A model generated the notes under the pieces. It was not told the origin of the DNA, did not search any database, and saw nothing but the letters and a program-made list of their open reading frames with translations. A program made the position numbers and the translations under genes. Positions 14,340-23,479 of a stretch of DNA of 64,000 bases are shown here, in pieces (positions within the stretch are counted from its first letter, which is position 1; each line of letters begins with the position of its first letter). Source of the stretch: Faecalibacterium sp. HTF-F (GTDB lineage Bacteria; Bacillota; Clostridia; Oscillospirales; Ruminococcaceae). The stretch lies in assembly GCF_023347535.1 (NCBI RefSeq), contig NZ_CP094473.1, forward strand, positions 2,666,001-2,730,000, given 5' to 3'.

Positions 14340-15149
14340 TTACTGGGGCTGCTTGCCGATGTAGGCCAGAATGCCGCCATCGACGTACAGGATCAGGCCA
14401 TTGACAAAGTCAGAAGCCTCGGAAGCCAGGAAGACAGCGGGTCCGCCCAGATCCTCTGCCTCGCCCCAGCGGCCTGCGGGGGTCTTGGCAACGATAAACT
14501 GGTCGAAGGGATGACGGCTGCCGTCGGGCTGGATCTCGCGCAGGGGTGCGGTCTGCGGGGTAGCGATGTAGCCGGGTCCGATGCCGTTGCACTGGATGTT
14601 GTAGGCGCCGTACTCAGAAGCGATGTTCTTGGTGAGCATCTTCAGGCCGCCCTTGGCAGCAGCGTAGGCGGAGACGGTCTCACGGCCCAGCTCGCTCATC
14701 ATGGAGCAGATGTTGATGATCTTGCCGCCGCCCTGTGCGATCATGTCGGGGATGATGGCCTTTGCCACGATGAAGGGAGCGTTCAGGTCAACATCGATGA
14801 CCTGACGGAACTGAGCAGCGCTCATTTCGGTCATGGGGATGCGCTTGATGATGCCGGCGTTGTTGACCAGAATGTTGATGTGGCCCACTTCCTCGGTGAT
14901 CTTTGCCACCATGGCGTTGACGGCGTCCTCATCGGTAACGTCGCAGACATAGCCGTGAGCCTTGATGCCTGCTTCTTCGTAAGCAGCGATGCCCTTATCC
15001 ACCAGCTCCTGCTTGATGTCGTTGAACACGATGGTTGCACCGTTGGCTGCCATTGCCTTTGCAATCGCCATGCCGATGCCATAAGATGCGCCGGTGATCA
15101 GCGCGACCTTGCCGGTCAGATCAAAAGATTTGGGAGTGCACTGTGCCAT
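14340..15149 (-). CDS. SDR oxidoreductase, likely DhuD (2-keto-3-deoxygluconate-forming reductase); gluconate 5-dehydrogenase family
   Basis: 269 residues; ATG at 15149 is 9 bases from GGAGG, whereas an in-frame TTG at 15164 lies before that site. Rossmann loop TGASYGIG (about 20-27), NNAG (about 98), Ser in ICSMMSE and YAAAK catalytic pair (about 160-164), all classical SDR features. The closest named relatives are gluconate 5-dehydrogenase/KduD. With KdgF and an RpiB-type isomerase downstream, the DhuD reaction (reduction of 3-deoxy-hexodiulosonate to 2-keto-3-deoxy-D-gluconate) fits best. First gene of the operon, behind a promoter with a TTGTATACA site. The 314-base gap to kdgF holds a MITE-like repeat. 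Confidence 0.8.
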   Translation of the reverse strand: MAQCTPKSFDLTGKVALITGASYGIGMAIAKAMAANGATIVFNDIKQELVDKGIAAYEEAGIKAHGYVCDVTDEDAVNAMVAKITEEVGHINILVNNAGIIKRIPMTEMSAAQFRQVIDVDLNAPFIVAKAIIPDMIAQGGGKIINICSMMSELGRETVSAYAAAKGGLKMLTKNIASEYGAYNIQCNGIGPGYIATPQTAPLREIQPDGSRHPFDQFIVAKTPAGRWGEAEDLGGPAVFLASEASDFVNGLILYVDGGILAYIGKQPQ

Positions 15150-15243
15150 AATAGAGTCCTCCAATCAAATTGTTCCTTTGCGGGGAAGCCCCGTTCTTGC
15201 CTTGCAGGATGCCCAAAGCCGAACCTCGGTTTTAGCATCCTTC

Positions 15244-15252
15244 TTGTATACA
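15244..15252. promoter_or_regulatory. TTGTATACA operator site 1
   Basis: TTGTATACA with a TGTATACA palindromic core touches the -10 region of the dhuD promoter. A second copy lies at 15373-15381. The shape suits a GntR/FCD-type uronate repressor, none of which is encoded next to it. Confidence 0.5.
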
Positions 15253-15280
15253 GGGTAGCATTCTTTTTGGGCTCTGTCAA
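15252..15280 (-). promoter_or_regulatory. Promoter of the uronate operon
   Basis: Minus strand TTGACA (15275-15280), 17-base spacer and a weak -10 TACCCT (15252-15257). Confidence 0.5.
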
Positions 15281-15372
15281 GGCATTTTCTTCCGCATTTT
15301 TGCTGTATTTTTATTTTTCCGGGAAAATTTTTCGTGAAAAGTCGTGCAAAGCCGCAAAATCCCGGTTTTATC

Positions 15373-15381
15373 TTGTATACA
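15373..15381. promoter_or_regulatory. TTGTATACA operator site 2
   Basis: Same nine bases as site 1, 129 bases away; together they could allow looping repression. The rest of the 471-base gap 15150-15620 is AT-rich and shows no gene. Confidence 0.45.
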
Positions 15382-15553
15382 CGGTTTCAGTCATTAGCGG
15401 TGCGCACAATTTCGGCGGAAAAATTTGGGCTTGTTGACAAGAGCCATCTTAAGTCATCCAGACAAGGTTGCACCTTTTCTGCTGCGCGAACGCTCCCACA
15501 GGGAGCCAGCGCAGGCAGATGCCGTTTATCGTTACGACCTTCTCCGTGAAGAA

Positions 15554-15589
15554 GCAAATCTGGAAAATCCGCAGATTTTCCAGATTTGC
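15554..15589. terminator. Strong hairpin after the SDR gene
   Basis: Perfect 16-bp stem (GCAAATCTGGAAAATC and complement) with loop CGCA, 32 bases past the stop at 15621. It lacks a clean T-run, so it is a terminator or processing structure. Confidence 0.6.
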
Positions 15590-15620
15590 AAATATAAAAA
15601 TAATTTTTCCGCTGAATATA

Positions 15621-16382
15621 TTACCCCAGCTTCTTTTTCTGCTGCCGTGCCACAATGGGCATCAGCAGGGAGGCGGGCAGCAGCTTCTGCGCCGTGGTGC
15701 ACGCCCGCATAAAGGCCGAGGGCACGATGATGGTCCTGCGGTGCATCATGCCGTGCATGGCTTCCTGTACGCAGAACTCCGGCGTGATGCCCCGGAGGGC
15801 AAACACCACCCCTGCCCGGTCGTTGAACTCGGTATCCACCGGCCCCGGGCAGAGCGCACACACATAGACCGGGCTGTGCAGCTCCTGCAGCTCCCGGGCA
15901 ACACCCCGGGTCAGGCTGACCACATAGGCCTTGCTGGCATAGTAGCCCGCCATATAGGGCCCGCCGGGCAGCAGCCCCGCCGAGGACGCCACGTTCAGGA
16001 TGGTGCCGCCGCCTGCCGCGTGCATCCTGCGCACCGCAAAGCGGAACAGCCGCGCCATGGCTTCCACATTCACCCGGATCATTTCCTCTTCCCGGGCGTC
16101 GTCGGTCTCCAGATAGCTGCCGCACACGCCAAAGCCCGCGTTGTTGATAAAGATATCAATGGTCTCCCCCTCCAGCTCCTTGAAAAGACGCTGGCAGTCC
16201 TCTTCCCGGGCAAGGTCTGCGGGCAGGATGCGGCAGGGCGTGCCCAGTTTTGCGGCCAGTGCTTCCAGCCGGTCGGTGCGGCGGGCGGTCAGGATGAGCC
16301 GGCAGCCCAGCTTTGCATAGCGGCGTGCAAACTCCTGCCCGATGCCGGAGCTTGCGCCGGTGATCCATACAGTCTTTGACAT
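15621..16382 (-). CDS. SDR-family NAD(P)-dependent oxidoreductase
   Basis: 253 residues; ATG at 16382 behind GAAGGAG. TGASSGIG (about 9-16), ARRTDRL after strand 2 (basic, suggesting NADP), NNAGFG, and the YYASK catalytic pair (about 152-156) are all present. The C-terminal 40 residues are basic and moderately hydrophobic (FMRACTTAQKLLPASLLMPIVARQQKKK), typical of the DltE/YqjQ-like SDR branch that may associate with membranes. Substrate unknown. It stands between the uronate promoter region and trpS with separate terminators, so probably monocistronic. Confidence 0.82.
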   Translation of the reverse strand: MSKTVWITGASSGIGQEFARRYAKLGCRLILTARRTDRLEALAAKLGTPCRILPADLAREEDCQRLFKELEGETIDIFINNAGFGVCGSYLETDDAREEEMIRVNVEAMARLFRFAVRRMHAAGGGTILNVASSAGLLPGGPYMAGYYASKAYVVSLTRGVARELQELHSPVYVCALCPGPVDTEFNDRAGVVFALRGITPEFCVQEAMHGMMHRRTIIVPSAFMRACTTAQKLLPASLLMPIVARQQKKKLG

Positions 16383-16493
16383 ATCTTTTCTCCTTCTGAA
16401 CCCTCTCAATCAATGCCTTTCGGCATTGCCTGCTCCCCCGAAGGGGAAGCTTTTGTACAGCAGGCCTTCTCGGTTTGAAAATGTAAAAGAAAA

Positions 16494-16530
16494 GAGTGTC
16501 CGAAACGGCTGCGGTGTTTCGGACGCTCTC
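16494..16530 (-). terminator. Terminator of trpS
   Basis: GAGTGTCCGAAAC / GTTTCGGACGCTC stem with one mismatch, then TTTTCTTTT on the minus strand. Confidence 0.8.
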
Positions 16531-16537
16531 ATAGATT

Positions 16538-17599
16538 TTATTTCAGCAGGTTGTCGTTCTCGAAGTAATCGATCCGCATGGACTTGCGCACCTCGGCCAG
16601 CGTGGCGGCGGCAGTCTTTTCCGCGTAGGCGCTGCCCTCTTTCAGGATCTCCACCACCTCGGGCAGGCGCTGCTCCCACTCTTTGCGGCGGGTGCGGATG
16701 GGCTCCAGCTCGGCCTGCATGACGCTGTTCAGGAACTTTTTCACCTTCACGTCGCCCAGACCGCCGCGCTGGTAGTGCGCCTTCACCTCGTCGAGGTTCT
16801 GGTATTCCGGCCAGAACTCTGCAAAGTGCTCCGGGCGGCAGAAGGCGTCCAGATAGATGAACACCGGGTTGCCCTCCACCTTGCCGGGGTCCTGCACCCG
16901 CAGGTGGTTGGGGTCGGTGTACATGGACATGACCTTCTTTTTGATGTCCTCCGGTTCCTCGGACAGGTAGATGCAGTTGCCGAGGCTCTTGCTCATCTTG
17001 GCCTTGCCGTCGATGCCGGGCAGGCGCAGGCAGGCGGCGTTCTGGGGCAGCACGATCTCCGGCTCGGTCAGGGTATCGCCGTAAACGGCGTTGAATTTGC
17101 GCACGATCTCGCAGCACTGCTCGATCATGGGCTTCTGGTCCTCACCGGCAGGCACGGTGGTGGCGTGGAAAGCGGTGATGTCCGCAGCCTGACTGATGGG
17201 GTAGCAGAAGAAGCCCACCGGGATGCTGGTCTCAAAGTTGCGCATATGGATCTCGCTCTTGACGGTGGGGTTGCGCTGCAGGCGGCTCACGGTGACGAGG
17301 TTCATATAGTAGAAGCTCAGCTCAGTCAATTCCGGCACCATGGACTGGATGAAAATATGGGTCTTGGCGGGGTCGATGCCGCAGGCCAGATAATCCAGCG
17401 CCACCTGCAGGATGTTCTGGCGCACCTTTTCCGGGTTGTCGGCGTTATCGGTCAGGGCCTGTGCATCGGCGATCATAACATAGATCTCATCGTACTCGCC
17501 GGAGTTCTGCAGGCGCACCCGCTCCTTCAGGGAACCGACATAGTGGCCCACATGCAGGCGGCCGGTGGGACGGTCGCCGGTCAGAATGATTTTTTTCAT
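16538..17599 (-). CDS. trpS: Tryptophan--tRNA ligase
   Basis: 353 residues; ATG at 17599 behind AAGGAG. Class I synthetase: the HIGH-type motif reads [17 protein letters not shown] (about 7-23) and the KMSKS loop is AKMSKSLGN (about 202-210). Length and order of blocks are typical of bacterial TrpRS. No T-box is visible upstream; instead a palindromic repeat (17627-17757) fills the leader. Confidence 0.96.
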   Translation of the reverse strand: MKKIILTGDRPTGRLHVGHYVGSLKERVRLQNSGEYDEIYVMIADAQALTDNADNPEKVRQNILQVALDYLACGIDPAKTHIFIQSMVPELTELSFYYMNLVTVSRLQRNPTVKSEIHMRNFETSIPVGFFCYPISQAADITAFHATTVPAGEDQKPMIEQCCEIVRKFNAVYGDTLTEPEIVLPQNAACLRLPGIDGKAKMSKSLGNCIYLSEEPEDIKKKVMSMYTDPNHLRVQDPGKVEGNPVFIYLDAFCRPEHFAEFWPEYQNLDEVKAHYQRGGLGDVKVKKFLNSVMQAELEPIRTRRKEWEQRLPEVVEILKEGSAYAEKTAAATLAEVRKSMRIDYFENDNLLK

Positions 17600-17626
17600 G
17601 ATGTTCTCCTTTTTTAAAGGGCAAAC

Positions 17627-17757
17627 TCCCCCAGTCACGGCTTACGCCGTGCCAGCCCCCTCGGAGATGGGGCCTTTGGCGGTGCGGCAAAGTTTCCGGT
17701 TTTGCCAAAGCCTCCCTCATAGAGAAAGGTGGCATTGCCGCAGGCAATGACGGAAGG
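17627..17757. repeat. Palindromic intergenic repeat, family 1 (diverged)
   Basis: CTCCCCCAGTCACGGCTTACGC at one end and GCAATGACGGAAGGAG at the other form an imperfect inverted repeat, with the family's inner CTTTGGC...GCCAAAG palindrome. Confidence 0.5.
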
Positions 17758-17833
17758 AGTTTTCTCTTGTTTCGCTTATTATTTTAAGTATATCCCGCCC
17801 TGCATTTTCTGTCAACAAAAGCAGCGGAAAAAG

Positions 17834-17862
17834 AAAAAAGCGATGGAAAACTTCCATCGCTT
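17834..17862 (-). terminator. Terminator after tRNA-Asn
   Basis: AAAGCGATGGAA / TTCCATCGCTTT stem followed by TTTTTTC on the minus strand. Confidence 0.85.
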
Positions 17863-17865
17863 TGC

Positions 17866-17942
17866 TGGCGCCTCTTGCCTGACTCGAACAGGCGACACCC
17901 TGATTAACAGTCAGGTGCTCTAACCGACTGAGCTAAAGAGGC
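17866..17942 (-). tRNA. tRNA-Asn (GTT)
   Basis: Minus strand: acceptor GCCTCTT/AAGAGGC, D-arm AGCTCAGTCGGTTAGAGC, anticodon loop CTGTTAA giving GTT, T-arm with GTTCGAGTC, encoded CCA at 17866-17868. Confidence 0.95.
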
Positions 17943-17983
17943 ATCTATATAAAACGGCACATGACCGTTTTACTACTATAAAA

Positions 17984-18058
17984 TGGTGACCCGTACCGGA
18001 ATCGAACCGATGTTAAAGGCGTGAGAGGCCTCTGTCTTAACCGCTTGACCAACGGGCC
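17984..18058 (-). tRNA. tRNA-Glu (CTC)
   Basis: Minus strand: acceptor GGCCCGT/ACGGGTC, D-arm GTCAAGCGGTTAAGAC, anticodon loop CTCTCAC giving CTC, T-arm with GGTTCGATTCC, encoded CCA. It is upstream of and co-transcribed with tRNA-Asn. Confidence 0.92.
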
Positions 18059-18099
18059 ATACGTCCATTTTGCATCGGGCGTTCGCTCCCGACTCGATT

Positions 18100-18128
18100 A
18101 TTTTAGCATAGCGCAGCCGCTTTGTCAA
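18100..18128 (-). promoter_or_regulatory. Promoter of the tRNA-Glu/tRNA-Asn unit
   Basis: Minus strand TTGACA (18123-18128), 17-base spacer, TAAAAT (18100-18105). Confidence 0.75.
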
Positions 18129-18145
18129 CACAAAATTTCATTTTT

Positions 18146-18778
18146 TTAAAAAATCGCCCGCACCCGGGCCGCGCCGGTGTGGAACAGGCCCAGCGCCAGC
18201 CCCAGATATACGCCGATCACCGTATCGTTCTGGTCAAATTCCATCTGCTGGCGCTGCGGCAGACCGGCCAGTGTGCCCCTGTATACGCACCGCAGCTCTT
18301 CCAGCCGGGTGTAGTCGTTGGGGTGCATCAGGGTGCTGTGCTTGGGCAGCTCCATGGCACCGCTCTTTTCCAGTACCTCGCTGACGAACTGGGAGCAGAA
18401 ATAGTGCCGGCGGCGCTTCCAGCGGATATGCATCCCGCAGAGCGCAAGGCCGATGACGTTGAACCGGTAAAGGCTGCCGTGGGCCATCATGTGCTCGGCA
18501 CGGCGGCGGGCACGGACATAGGCTTCATCGCTCACATCCAGCGCATACAGCGCGCAGGGCACATTCTCCCGCAGACGGAACACACCCCGGTTCAGGTATT
18601 CCCTGCTGGGCCCCGCTGGGAACATGGTATAGCCGTTTTTGCGGGTAGAGCTGTACAGGCAGCTCAGGTCTTCGTCAAAAGCCAGCGAAGCGTGGGTATA
18701 ATTCGCACCGGTAGCAGCGTAAACAAGGTTTGAAAGCAGGGTACCCGACCGGGTGAGCAGGATGTAGATGGTCTTCAT
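18146..18778 (-). CDS. Permuted NlpC/P60-like (YiiX-type) papain-fold protein
   Basis: 210 residues; ATG at 18778. A histidine in the early block YTHASLAFDEDLS (about 28-40) precedes a cysteine in HYFCSQFVSEVLEKSG (about 124-139). This His-before-Cys order is that of circularly permuted papain-fold enzymes (YiiX/LRAT-like) rather than ordinary NlpC/P60, where Cys comes first. Such proteins act on amide or lipid-linked ester bonds, but the substrate here is unknown. No signal peptide. Homologues are common as hypothetical proteins in Faecalibacterium-type genomes. It is transcribed toward the tRNA promoter region. Confidence 0.6.
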   Translation of the reverse strand: MKTIYILLTRSGTLLSNLVYAATGANYTHASLAFDEDLSCLYSSTRKNGYTMFPAGPSREYLNRGVFRLRENVPCALYALDVSDEAYVRARRRAEHMMAHGSLYRFNVIGLALCGMHIRWKRRRHYFCSQFVSEVLEKSGAMELPKHSTLMHPNDYTRLEELRCVYRGTLAGLPQRQQMEFDQNDTVIGVYLGLALGLFHTGAARVRAIF

Positions 18779-19153
18779 GATCTTTTTCCTTTTTATATGT
18801 AGCACACAGAAAGCGCGGGGCTGTCCTTTTATCAGATACAGTATACCACAGGCAAAGCTTCTTTGCCATGAAAATCGTCAAAATCTCGTAAATTTTGCAC
18901 AAATCGGGCTGTGGATCCTGTTCCGCTCTTCCCCGCCGCGCCGTTTTGCGGGAAGGGCCGTTTTTGTGCGCGGTTTTTTATGCATCCCGCCATGCATCCC
19001 GGCTCGTCAAAATTTTATCAAAAAATTGTTTTCCCGCCGTTCCACCTTATTTTTTCAGGTCTCGCCCCCTGCTTTTGTTTCCTGAAATTGTTTCAGGCAG
19101 ATAAATTTCTTAATGAAATTTGTTTCTTTTCTGCAAATAGTACGGTTTATTTA
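18779..19153. other. Gene-free upstream region of pckA
   Basis: The gap between the divergent gene at 18778 and pckA at 19302 is 523 bases. It is AT-rich with several runs of T and shows no protein-coding or tRNA-like segment. The only clear signal is the pckA promoter at its right side. Confidence 0.5.
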
Positions 19154-19181
19154 TTGATTTTGCAAGGCTTTTATGTATAAT
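19154..19181 (+). promoter_or_regulatory. Promoter of pckA
   Basis: TTGATT (19154-19159), 16-base spacer, TATAAT (19176-19181). It implies a 5' leader of about 115 nt. Confidence 0.7.
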
Positions 19182-19301
19182 GATATACAGGAGAATTTGC
19201 ATTTACAAACTGCAAGCCTTCTGCGCAGCGCCCGGCCCGCCGGGAAACGCTGTGCCCTATACAGGACGTATGGATCAAACGAAAGTAGAGGTATAGCGAA
19301 T

Positions 19302-20906
19302 ATGGCAAAGTTGGATCTTACCAAGTATGGCATTACCGGCACGACTGAGATCGTGTACAACCCCTCCTACGAGCAGCTGTTCGAGGAAGAGACCAAGCCC
19401 GGTCTGGAAGGCTACGAAAAGGGCCAGGTCAGCGAGCTGGGTGCTGTGAACGTTATGACCGGCATCTACACCGGCCGTTCTCCCAAGGACAAGTTCATCG
19501 TTATGGACGAGAACTCCAAGGACACCGTGTGGTGGACTTCTGACGAGTACAAGAACGACAACCACCCCGCTTCTCAGGAAGCATGGGCTGCTGTAAAGGC
19601 TATTGCTCAGAAGGAGCTGTCCAACAAGCGCCTGTACGTGGTGGATGCATTCTGCGGTGCCAACAAGGATACCCGCATGGCCATCCGCTTTGTCATGGAA
19701 GTTGCATGGCAGGCACACTTCGTCACCAACATGTTCATCAAGCCCACCGCTGAGGAGCTGGAGAACTTTGAGCCCGATTTCGTTGTCTACAACGCATCCA
19801 AGGCCAAGGTTGAGAACTACAAGGAGCTGGGCCTGAACTCTGAGACTGCTGTTGTGTTCAACATCACCAGCAAGGAGCAGGTCATCGTGAACACCTGGTA
19901 CGGCGGCGAGATGAAGAAGGGCATGTTCTCCATGATGAACTACTTCCTGCCGCTGAAGGGCATGGCTTCCATGCACTGCTCTGCCAACACCGACCTGAAC
20001 GGCGAGAACACCGCTATCTTCTTCGGTCTGTCCGGCACCGGCAAGACCACCCTGTCCACCGATCCCAAGCGTCTGCTGATCGGCGATGACGAGCACGGCT
20101 GGGACGACAACGGCGTGTTCAACTTCGAGGGCGGCTGCTACGCAAAGGTCATCAACCTGGATAAGGACTCCGAGCCCGATATCTACAACGCCATCAAGCG
20201 CAACGCTCTGCTGGAGAACGTCACTCTGGATGCTGAGGGCCACATCGATTTCGCTGATAAGAGCGTTACCGAGAACACCCGTGTGTCCTACCCCATCAAC
20301 CACATCAAGAACATCGTCCGCCCCATTTCTTCTGCACCCGCTGCAAAGAATGTCATCTTCCTGTCTGCTGACGCATTCGGCGTTCTGCCCCCGGTCTCCA
20401 TCCTGAGCCCTGAGCAGACCCAGTACTACTTCCTGTCCGGCTTCACTGCAAAGCTGGCAGGCACCGAGCGCGGCATCACCGAGCCCACCCCCACCTTCTC
20501 TGCATGCTTCGGCCAGGCCTTCCTGGAGCTGCACCCCACCAAGTATGCTGAGGAGCTGGTCAAGAAGATGCAGAAGAGCGGCGCCAAGGCTTATCTGGTC
20601 AACACCGGCTGGAACGGCACCGGCAAGCGCATCTCCATCAAGGATACCCGCGGCATCATCGACGCCATCCTGAACGGCGACATCAACAATGTGCCCACCA
20701 AGAAGATCCCCTACTTCGACTTCGAGGTTCCCACCGTGCTGAACGGCGTGGACACCGGCATTCTGGATCCTCGCGACACCTATGCTGACGCTTCCCAGTG
20801 GGAAGAGAAGGCCAAGGATCTGGCAAGCCGCTTCATCAAGAACTTCAAGAAGTACGAGGGCAACGAGCACGGCAAGGCTCTGGTCTCTGCCGGCCCCCAG
20901 CTGTAA
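19302..20906 (+). CDS. pckA: Phosphoenolpyruvate carboxykinase (ATP)
   Basis: 534 residues; ATG at 19302 behind AGAGGT. Interconverts oxaloacetate + ATP with phosphoenolpyruvate + CO2 + ADP. In fermenting gut anaerobes it often runs in the carboxylating direction to make oxaloacetate. Visible: [11 protein letters not shown] substrate loop (about 60), the kinase P-loop [13 protein letters not shown] (about 243-255), the metal-binding IGDDEHGWD block and the adenine-binding TRVSYP region. Codon use is highly biased toward preferred codons, consistent with strong expression. Single gene with its own promoter and terminator. Confidence 0.97.
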   Translation: MAKLDLTKYGITGTTEIVYNPSYEQLFEEETKPGLEGYEKGQVSELGAVNVMTGIYTGRSPKDKFIVMDENSKDTVWWTSDEYKNDNHPASQEAWAAVKAIAQKELSNKRLYVVDAFCGANKDTRMAIRFVMEVAWQAHFVTNMFIKPTAEELENFEPDFVVYNASKAKVENYKELGLNSETAVVFNITSKEQVIVNTWYGGEMKKGMFSMMNYFLPLKGMASMHCSANTDLNGENTAIFFGLSGTGKTTLSTDPKRLLIGDDEHGWDDNGVFNFEGGCYAKVINLDKDSEPDIYNAIKRNALLENVTLDAEGHIDFADKSVTENTRVSYPINHIKNIVRPISSAPAAKNVIFLSADAFGVLPPVSILSPEQTQYYFLSGFTAKLAGTERGITEPTPTFSACFGQAFLELHPTKYAEELVKKMQKSGAKAYLVNTGWNGTGKRISIKDTRGIIDAILNGDINNVPTKKIPYFDFEVPTVLNGVDTGILDPRDTYADASQWEEKAKDLASRFIKNFKKYEGNEHGKALVSAGPQL

Positions 20907-20933
20907 GCTGATCTCTGCCTGATACTGAAGCGA

Positions 20934-20976
20934 TAAAAAAGGACGTGTTCCCGCAAGGGAGCACGTCCTTTTTGTT
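20934..20976 (+). terminator. Terminator of pckA
   Basis: AAAAAAGGACGTG / CACGTCCTTTTT stem around TTCCCGCAAGGGA, then TTTTGTTTTG. Confidence 0.9.
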
Positions 20977-21086
20977 TTGTAAACCGGAAGGTAAACGTTC
21001 CGTCGGTTGTGTTTTCCACATTTCTGTGTTATCCCGTGGAAAAGGATGTGAGCAGAATGCAGTTTTCCTCTGCGACCTCATCCGTG

Positions 21087-21127
21087 AAAAAGCAAAAGAG
21101 CAAAGCCCGCCGGCTTTGCTCTTTTGC
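21087..21127. terminator. Bidirectional terminator between pckA and putP
   Basis: GCAAAAGAGCAAAGCC, CGCC loop, then GGCTTTGCTCTTTTGC: a perfect 16-bp stem. Confidence 0.8.
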
Positions 21128-21191
21128 ATAAGGATCAATCATTTTTCCGCTGCTATGCCCAGAGCACAGCGGAGGGCATTCCCAATCGTTT

Positions 21192-22709
21192 TTACTTGGC
21201 AGCATCGAACTCTGCCTCGATCTCTGCCGAGGGTGCCGGGGTAACAAGGCTCACCACAACGCAGACCACCAGAGACATCAGGAAGGCAGGCAGCAGCTCG
21301 TAGATGCCAAACACGCCGCCCAGCGGGCTGATGATGTACTTCCATACAAAGACCATCAGGCCGCCGGAGAGCATACCGGCCAGAGCACCCTGCCAGTTGC
21401 AGCGCTTCCAGAACAGGGAGCACAGCACCACTGCGCCAAAGGAGCCGCCAAAGCCGGCCCATGCAAAGCTGACGATGCCGAACACGCTGGAGTTGGGGTC
21501 GCGGGCCAGCACCACGCCCACCACGCTGATGCAGATGATGGTCAGGCGGGCAGCGAACAGGCTCTGCTTCTCGGTCAGCTTCATGTGGCCGAACTCCTGC
21601 AGGATGTTCTGGGATACGCTGGAGGCCGCTGCCAGCATCTGGCTGTCGGCGGTGGACATGGTAGCGGCAAGGATGCCGGCAAGGATCAGACCTGCCAGAA
21701 TGGCTGCCAGCACGCCGTGCTGGGCGATCAGGCTGGCCACCCGCACGATCAGGGTCTCGCTGGAAGAACCGCTCAGGAACTCCAGTGCGCCCGCCTTGGT
21801 CATGCCCAGACCCACCATGCCGATGACGATGGAAGCGGTCATGGCAATGACCACCCACACGCTTGCAATGCGGCGGCTGAGCACCAGCTTCTTTTCGTCC
21901 TCAATGGCCATGAAGCGCAGCAGGATGTGGGGCATGCCGAAGTAGCCCAGACCCCATGCCAGCGTGGACGCGATGTCCAGCAGACTGTAGGAGGTGGCGG
22001 TGTTGTCTGCCGCATTGTGGCTTGCAGCCATGGTCAGGTAGCCGGGCAGGCTGCGGGCGTTGTCCAGAACCACGTCCCAGCCGCCTGCCACATTGACGCC
22101 ATACACCAGCACCGCAATCAGCGCCATGCTCATGACAACGGACTGGATCAGGTCGGTGGTAGACACAGCGCGGAAGCCGCCCATGATGGTGTAGCCCACG
22201 ATGACCACAGCGGACAGGACCATGGCCGCCATGTAATCCACGCCAAACAGGCTGTTGAACAGCTTGCCGCAGGCGGCAAAGCCGGAAGCGGTGTACGGGA
22301 TGAAGAATACGATGATGATGACCGCGCCCAGCGCGTTGAGCAGGTTGCGCTGGTCATGGAACCGCAGGGAAAGGAACTGCGGCACCGTGATGGCATCCAA
22401 ATTGGCCGAGTAGCGGCGCAGGCGGCGGGCCACGATGAGCCAGTTGAGCCATGTGCCCACAGCAAGGCCGATGGCCGTCCAGCCCGGCGACGCGATGCCG
22501 GTGAGATATGCAAGGCCCGGCATACCCATCAGCAGCCAGCTGGACATATCGCTGGCTTCGGCGCTCATAGCCGTGACCAGCGGGCCCATCGTACGGCCGC
22601 CGAGGTAGAAATCGCTGCTGTCCTCGTTGGACTTGCTGTAGACAAAGCCAACCAACAGCATTCCCACCAGATAAATCACAATGGTGGCAATGATGCAGAT
22701 ATTGATCAT
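21192..22709 (-). CDS. putP: Sodium/proline symporter
   Basis: 505 residues; ATG at 22709 with GAGAGGGG upstream. Solute:sodium symporter family (SSSF) with about 13 membrane helices. FYLGGRTMGPLVTAMSAEASDMSSWLLMG (split here by position: about 33-61) carries the Na+ and proline-binding helix residues of PutP, and the later GMVGLGMTKAG and STADSQMLAAASS helix 9 region is also conserved. It imports proline with Na+. A short hairpin (GCCCTCCGC...GGGC type) just past the stop is nearly identical to that past the gene ending at 4076. Confidence 0.93.
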   Translation of the reverse strand: MINICIIATIVIYLVGMLLVGFVYSKSNEDSSDFYLGGRTMGPLVTAMSAEASDMSSWLLMGMPGLAYLTGIASPGWTAIGLAVGTWLNWLIVARRLRRYSANLDAITVPQFLSLRFHDQRNLLNALGAVIIIVFFIPYTASGFAACGKLFNSLFGVDYMAAMVLSAVVIVGYTIMGGFRAVSTTDLIQSVVMSMALIAVLVYGVNVAGGWDVVLDNARSLPGYLTMAASHNAADNTATSYSLLDIASTLAWGLGYFGMPHILLRFMAIEDEKKLVLSRRIASVWVVIAMTASIVIGMVGLGMTKAGALEFLSGSSSETLIVRVASLIAQHGVLAAILAGLILAGILAATMSTADSQMLAAASSVSQNILQEFGHMKLTEKQSLFAARLTIICISVVGVVLARDPNSSVFGIVSFAWAGFGGSFGAVVLCSLFWKRCNWQGALAGMLSGGLMVFVWKYIISPLGGVFGIYELLPAFLMSLVVCVVVSLVTPAPSAEIEAEFDAAK

Positions 22710-23014
22710 TTGATTACCCCTCTCTTTCTTCCCCTCAACGGGAACACATCTTAAATATTACCACAAAAACCTGCATTCCTGCAAGCTTTTCGGGCAATTC
22801 AAGGGCACAAACTGCTGTTTTTCCGGTTTTTGAACAGAAAAAGCAGCATTTCTGATGCAAAATCCATCAGAAACACTGCCGGCTTGGGCTTACTCTGTCG
22901 GTTGTTCTGTGGCTTCATGCCCCAGAACACGGCGTTCAGCGGATGGAGCATGGTGCGGCCATCCAAATTTGCAACTATTCTGATAAACGCTAAAAATCAA
23001 AAGGAGATTCCGCC
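22710..23014. other. Intergenic region upstream of putP with two inverted repeats
   Basis: No gene is visible. TTTCTGATG / CATCAGAAA (about 22848-22872) is a perfect inverted repeat, and TGCTGTTTTTC / GAAAAAGCAGCA lies beside it. They could be terminators for decayed neighbours or part of the putP leader. Confidence 0.4.
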
Positions 23015-23143
23015 ATGAAAATCGCAGTTCCGTACAAAAACGGTCAGGTATTTCAGAACTTTGGTCACTCCGCACAGTTCAAGATCCAGGATACAGAAAA
23101 CGGCAAGATTCTGAGCAGTGAGATCGTTTCCACCAATGCAGCA
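23015..23143 (+). pseudogene. Truncated NifX/NifB-type iron-molybdenum cofactor-binding domain gene
   Basis: An intact start (AAAAGGAG then ATG) opens MKIAVPYKNGQVFQNFGHS, the N-terminus of the dinitrogenase iron-molybdenum cofactor family. Similarity stops after about 43 residues. The frame then runs by chance through unrelated remnants to 24100. The open frame of 361 codons is therefore a chimera and not a functional gene. Confidence 0.65.
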
Positions 23144-23180
23144 AGCGCCACATTCCGAAACCAAATCGACATCTGGAAAC

Positions 23181-23439
23181 TCATGCTGTTCCATATGCAA
23201 CGAGCGGGTCATTTCTACGGACTCCCAGTGCAGTGGTCTCATACAAAATCCGCCCCGCAAATCTTGCACGGACCTCGCAGCTCTGCGTCCCATCGGAGCT
23301 TTTCCACCTGCCCAGCAGTGCATCCTTTAATACTTCCTGCCCCGCACAGCAGCCACGCTTCCAGCGGTGCACCGCCGGGAACAGGCAGTTTCACCTGCCG
23401 TTTTTCACCGGGAGCGATTTCAGAGCCGCACAGTGTCAT
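23181..23439 (-). pseudogene. Internally deleted succinylglutamate desuccinylase/aspartoacylase-family gene
   Basis: Minus strand. A start at 23439 gives MTLCGSEIAPGEKRQVKLP..LEAWLLCG, the family N-terminus. One frame over, DALLGRWKSSDGTQSCEVRA and GRILYETTALGVRRNDPLVAYG follow and reach a stop at 23181, the family C-terminus. About 200 internal residues, including the zinc-binding H..E block, are missing. This is a deletion remnant; family assignment rests on my recognition of the two end blocks. Confidence 0.5.
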
Positions 23440-23479
23440 GCCGATTCCTCCGTATCAAAGACGACAATGGATTCCAGCA

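Noticed and set aside
19275..20870. 531-codon antisense frame in pckA
   Set aside because: Shadow of a highly codon-biased gene; no start signals and no homology that I recognise.
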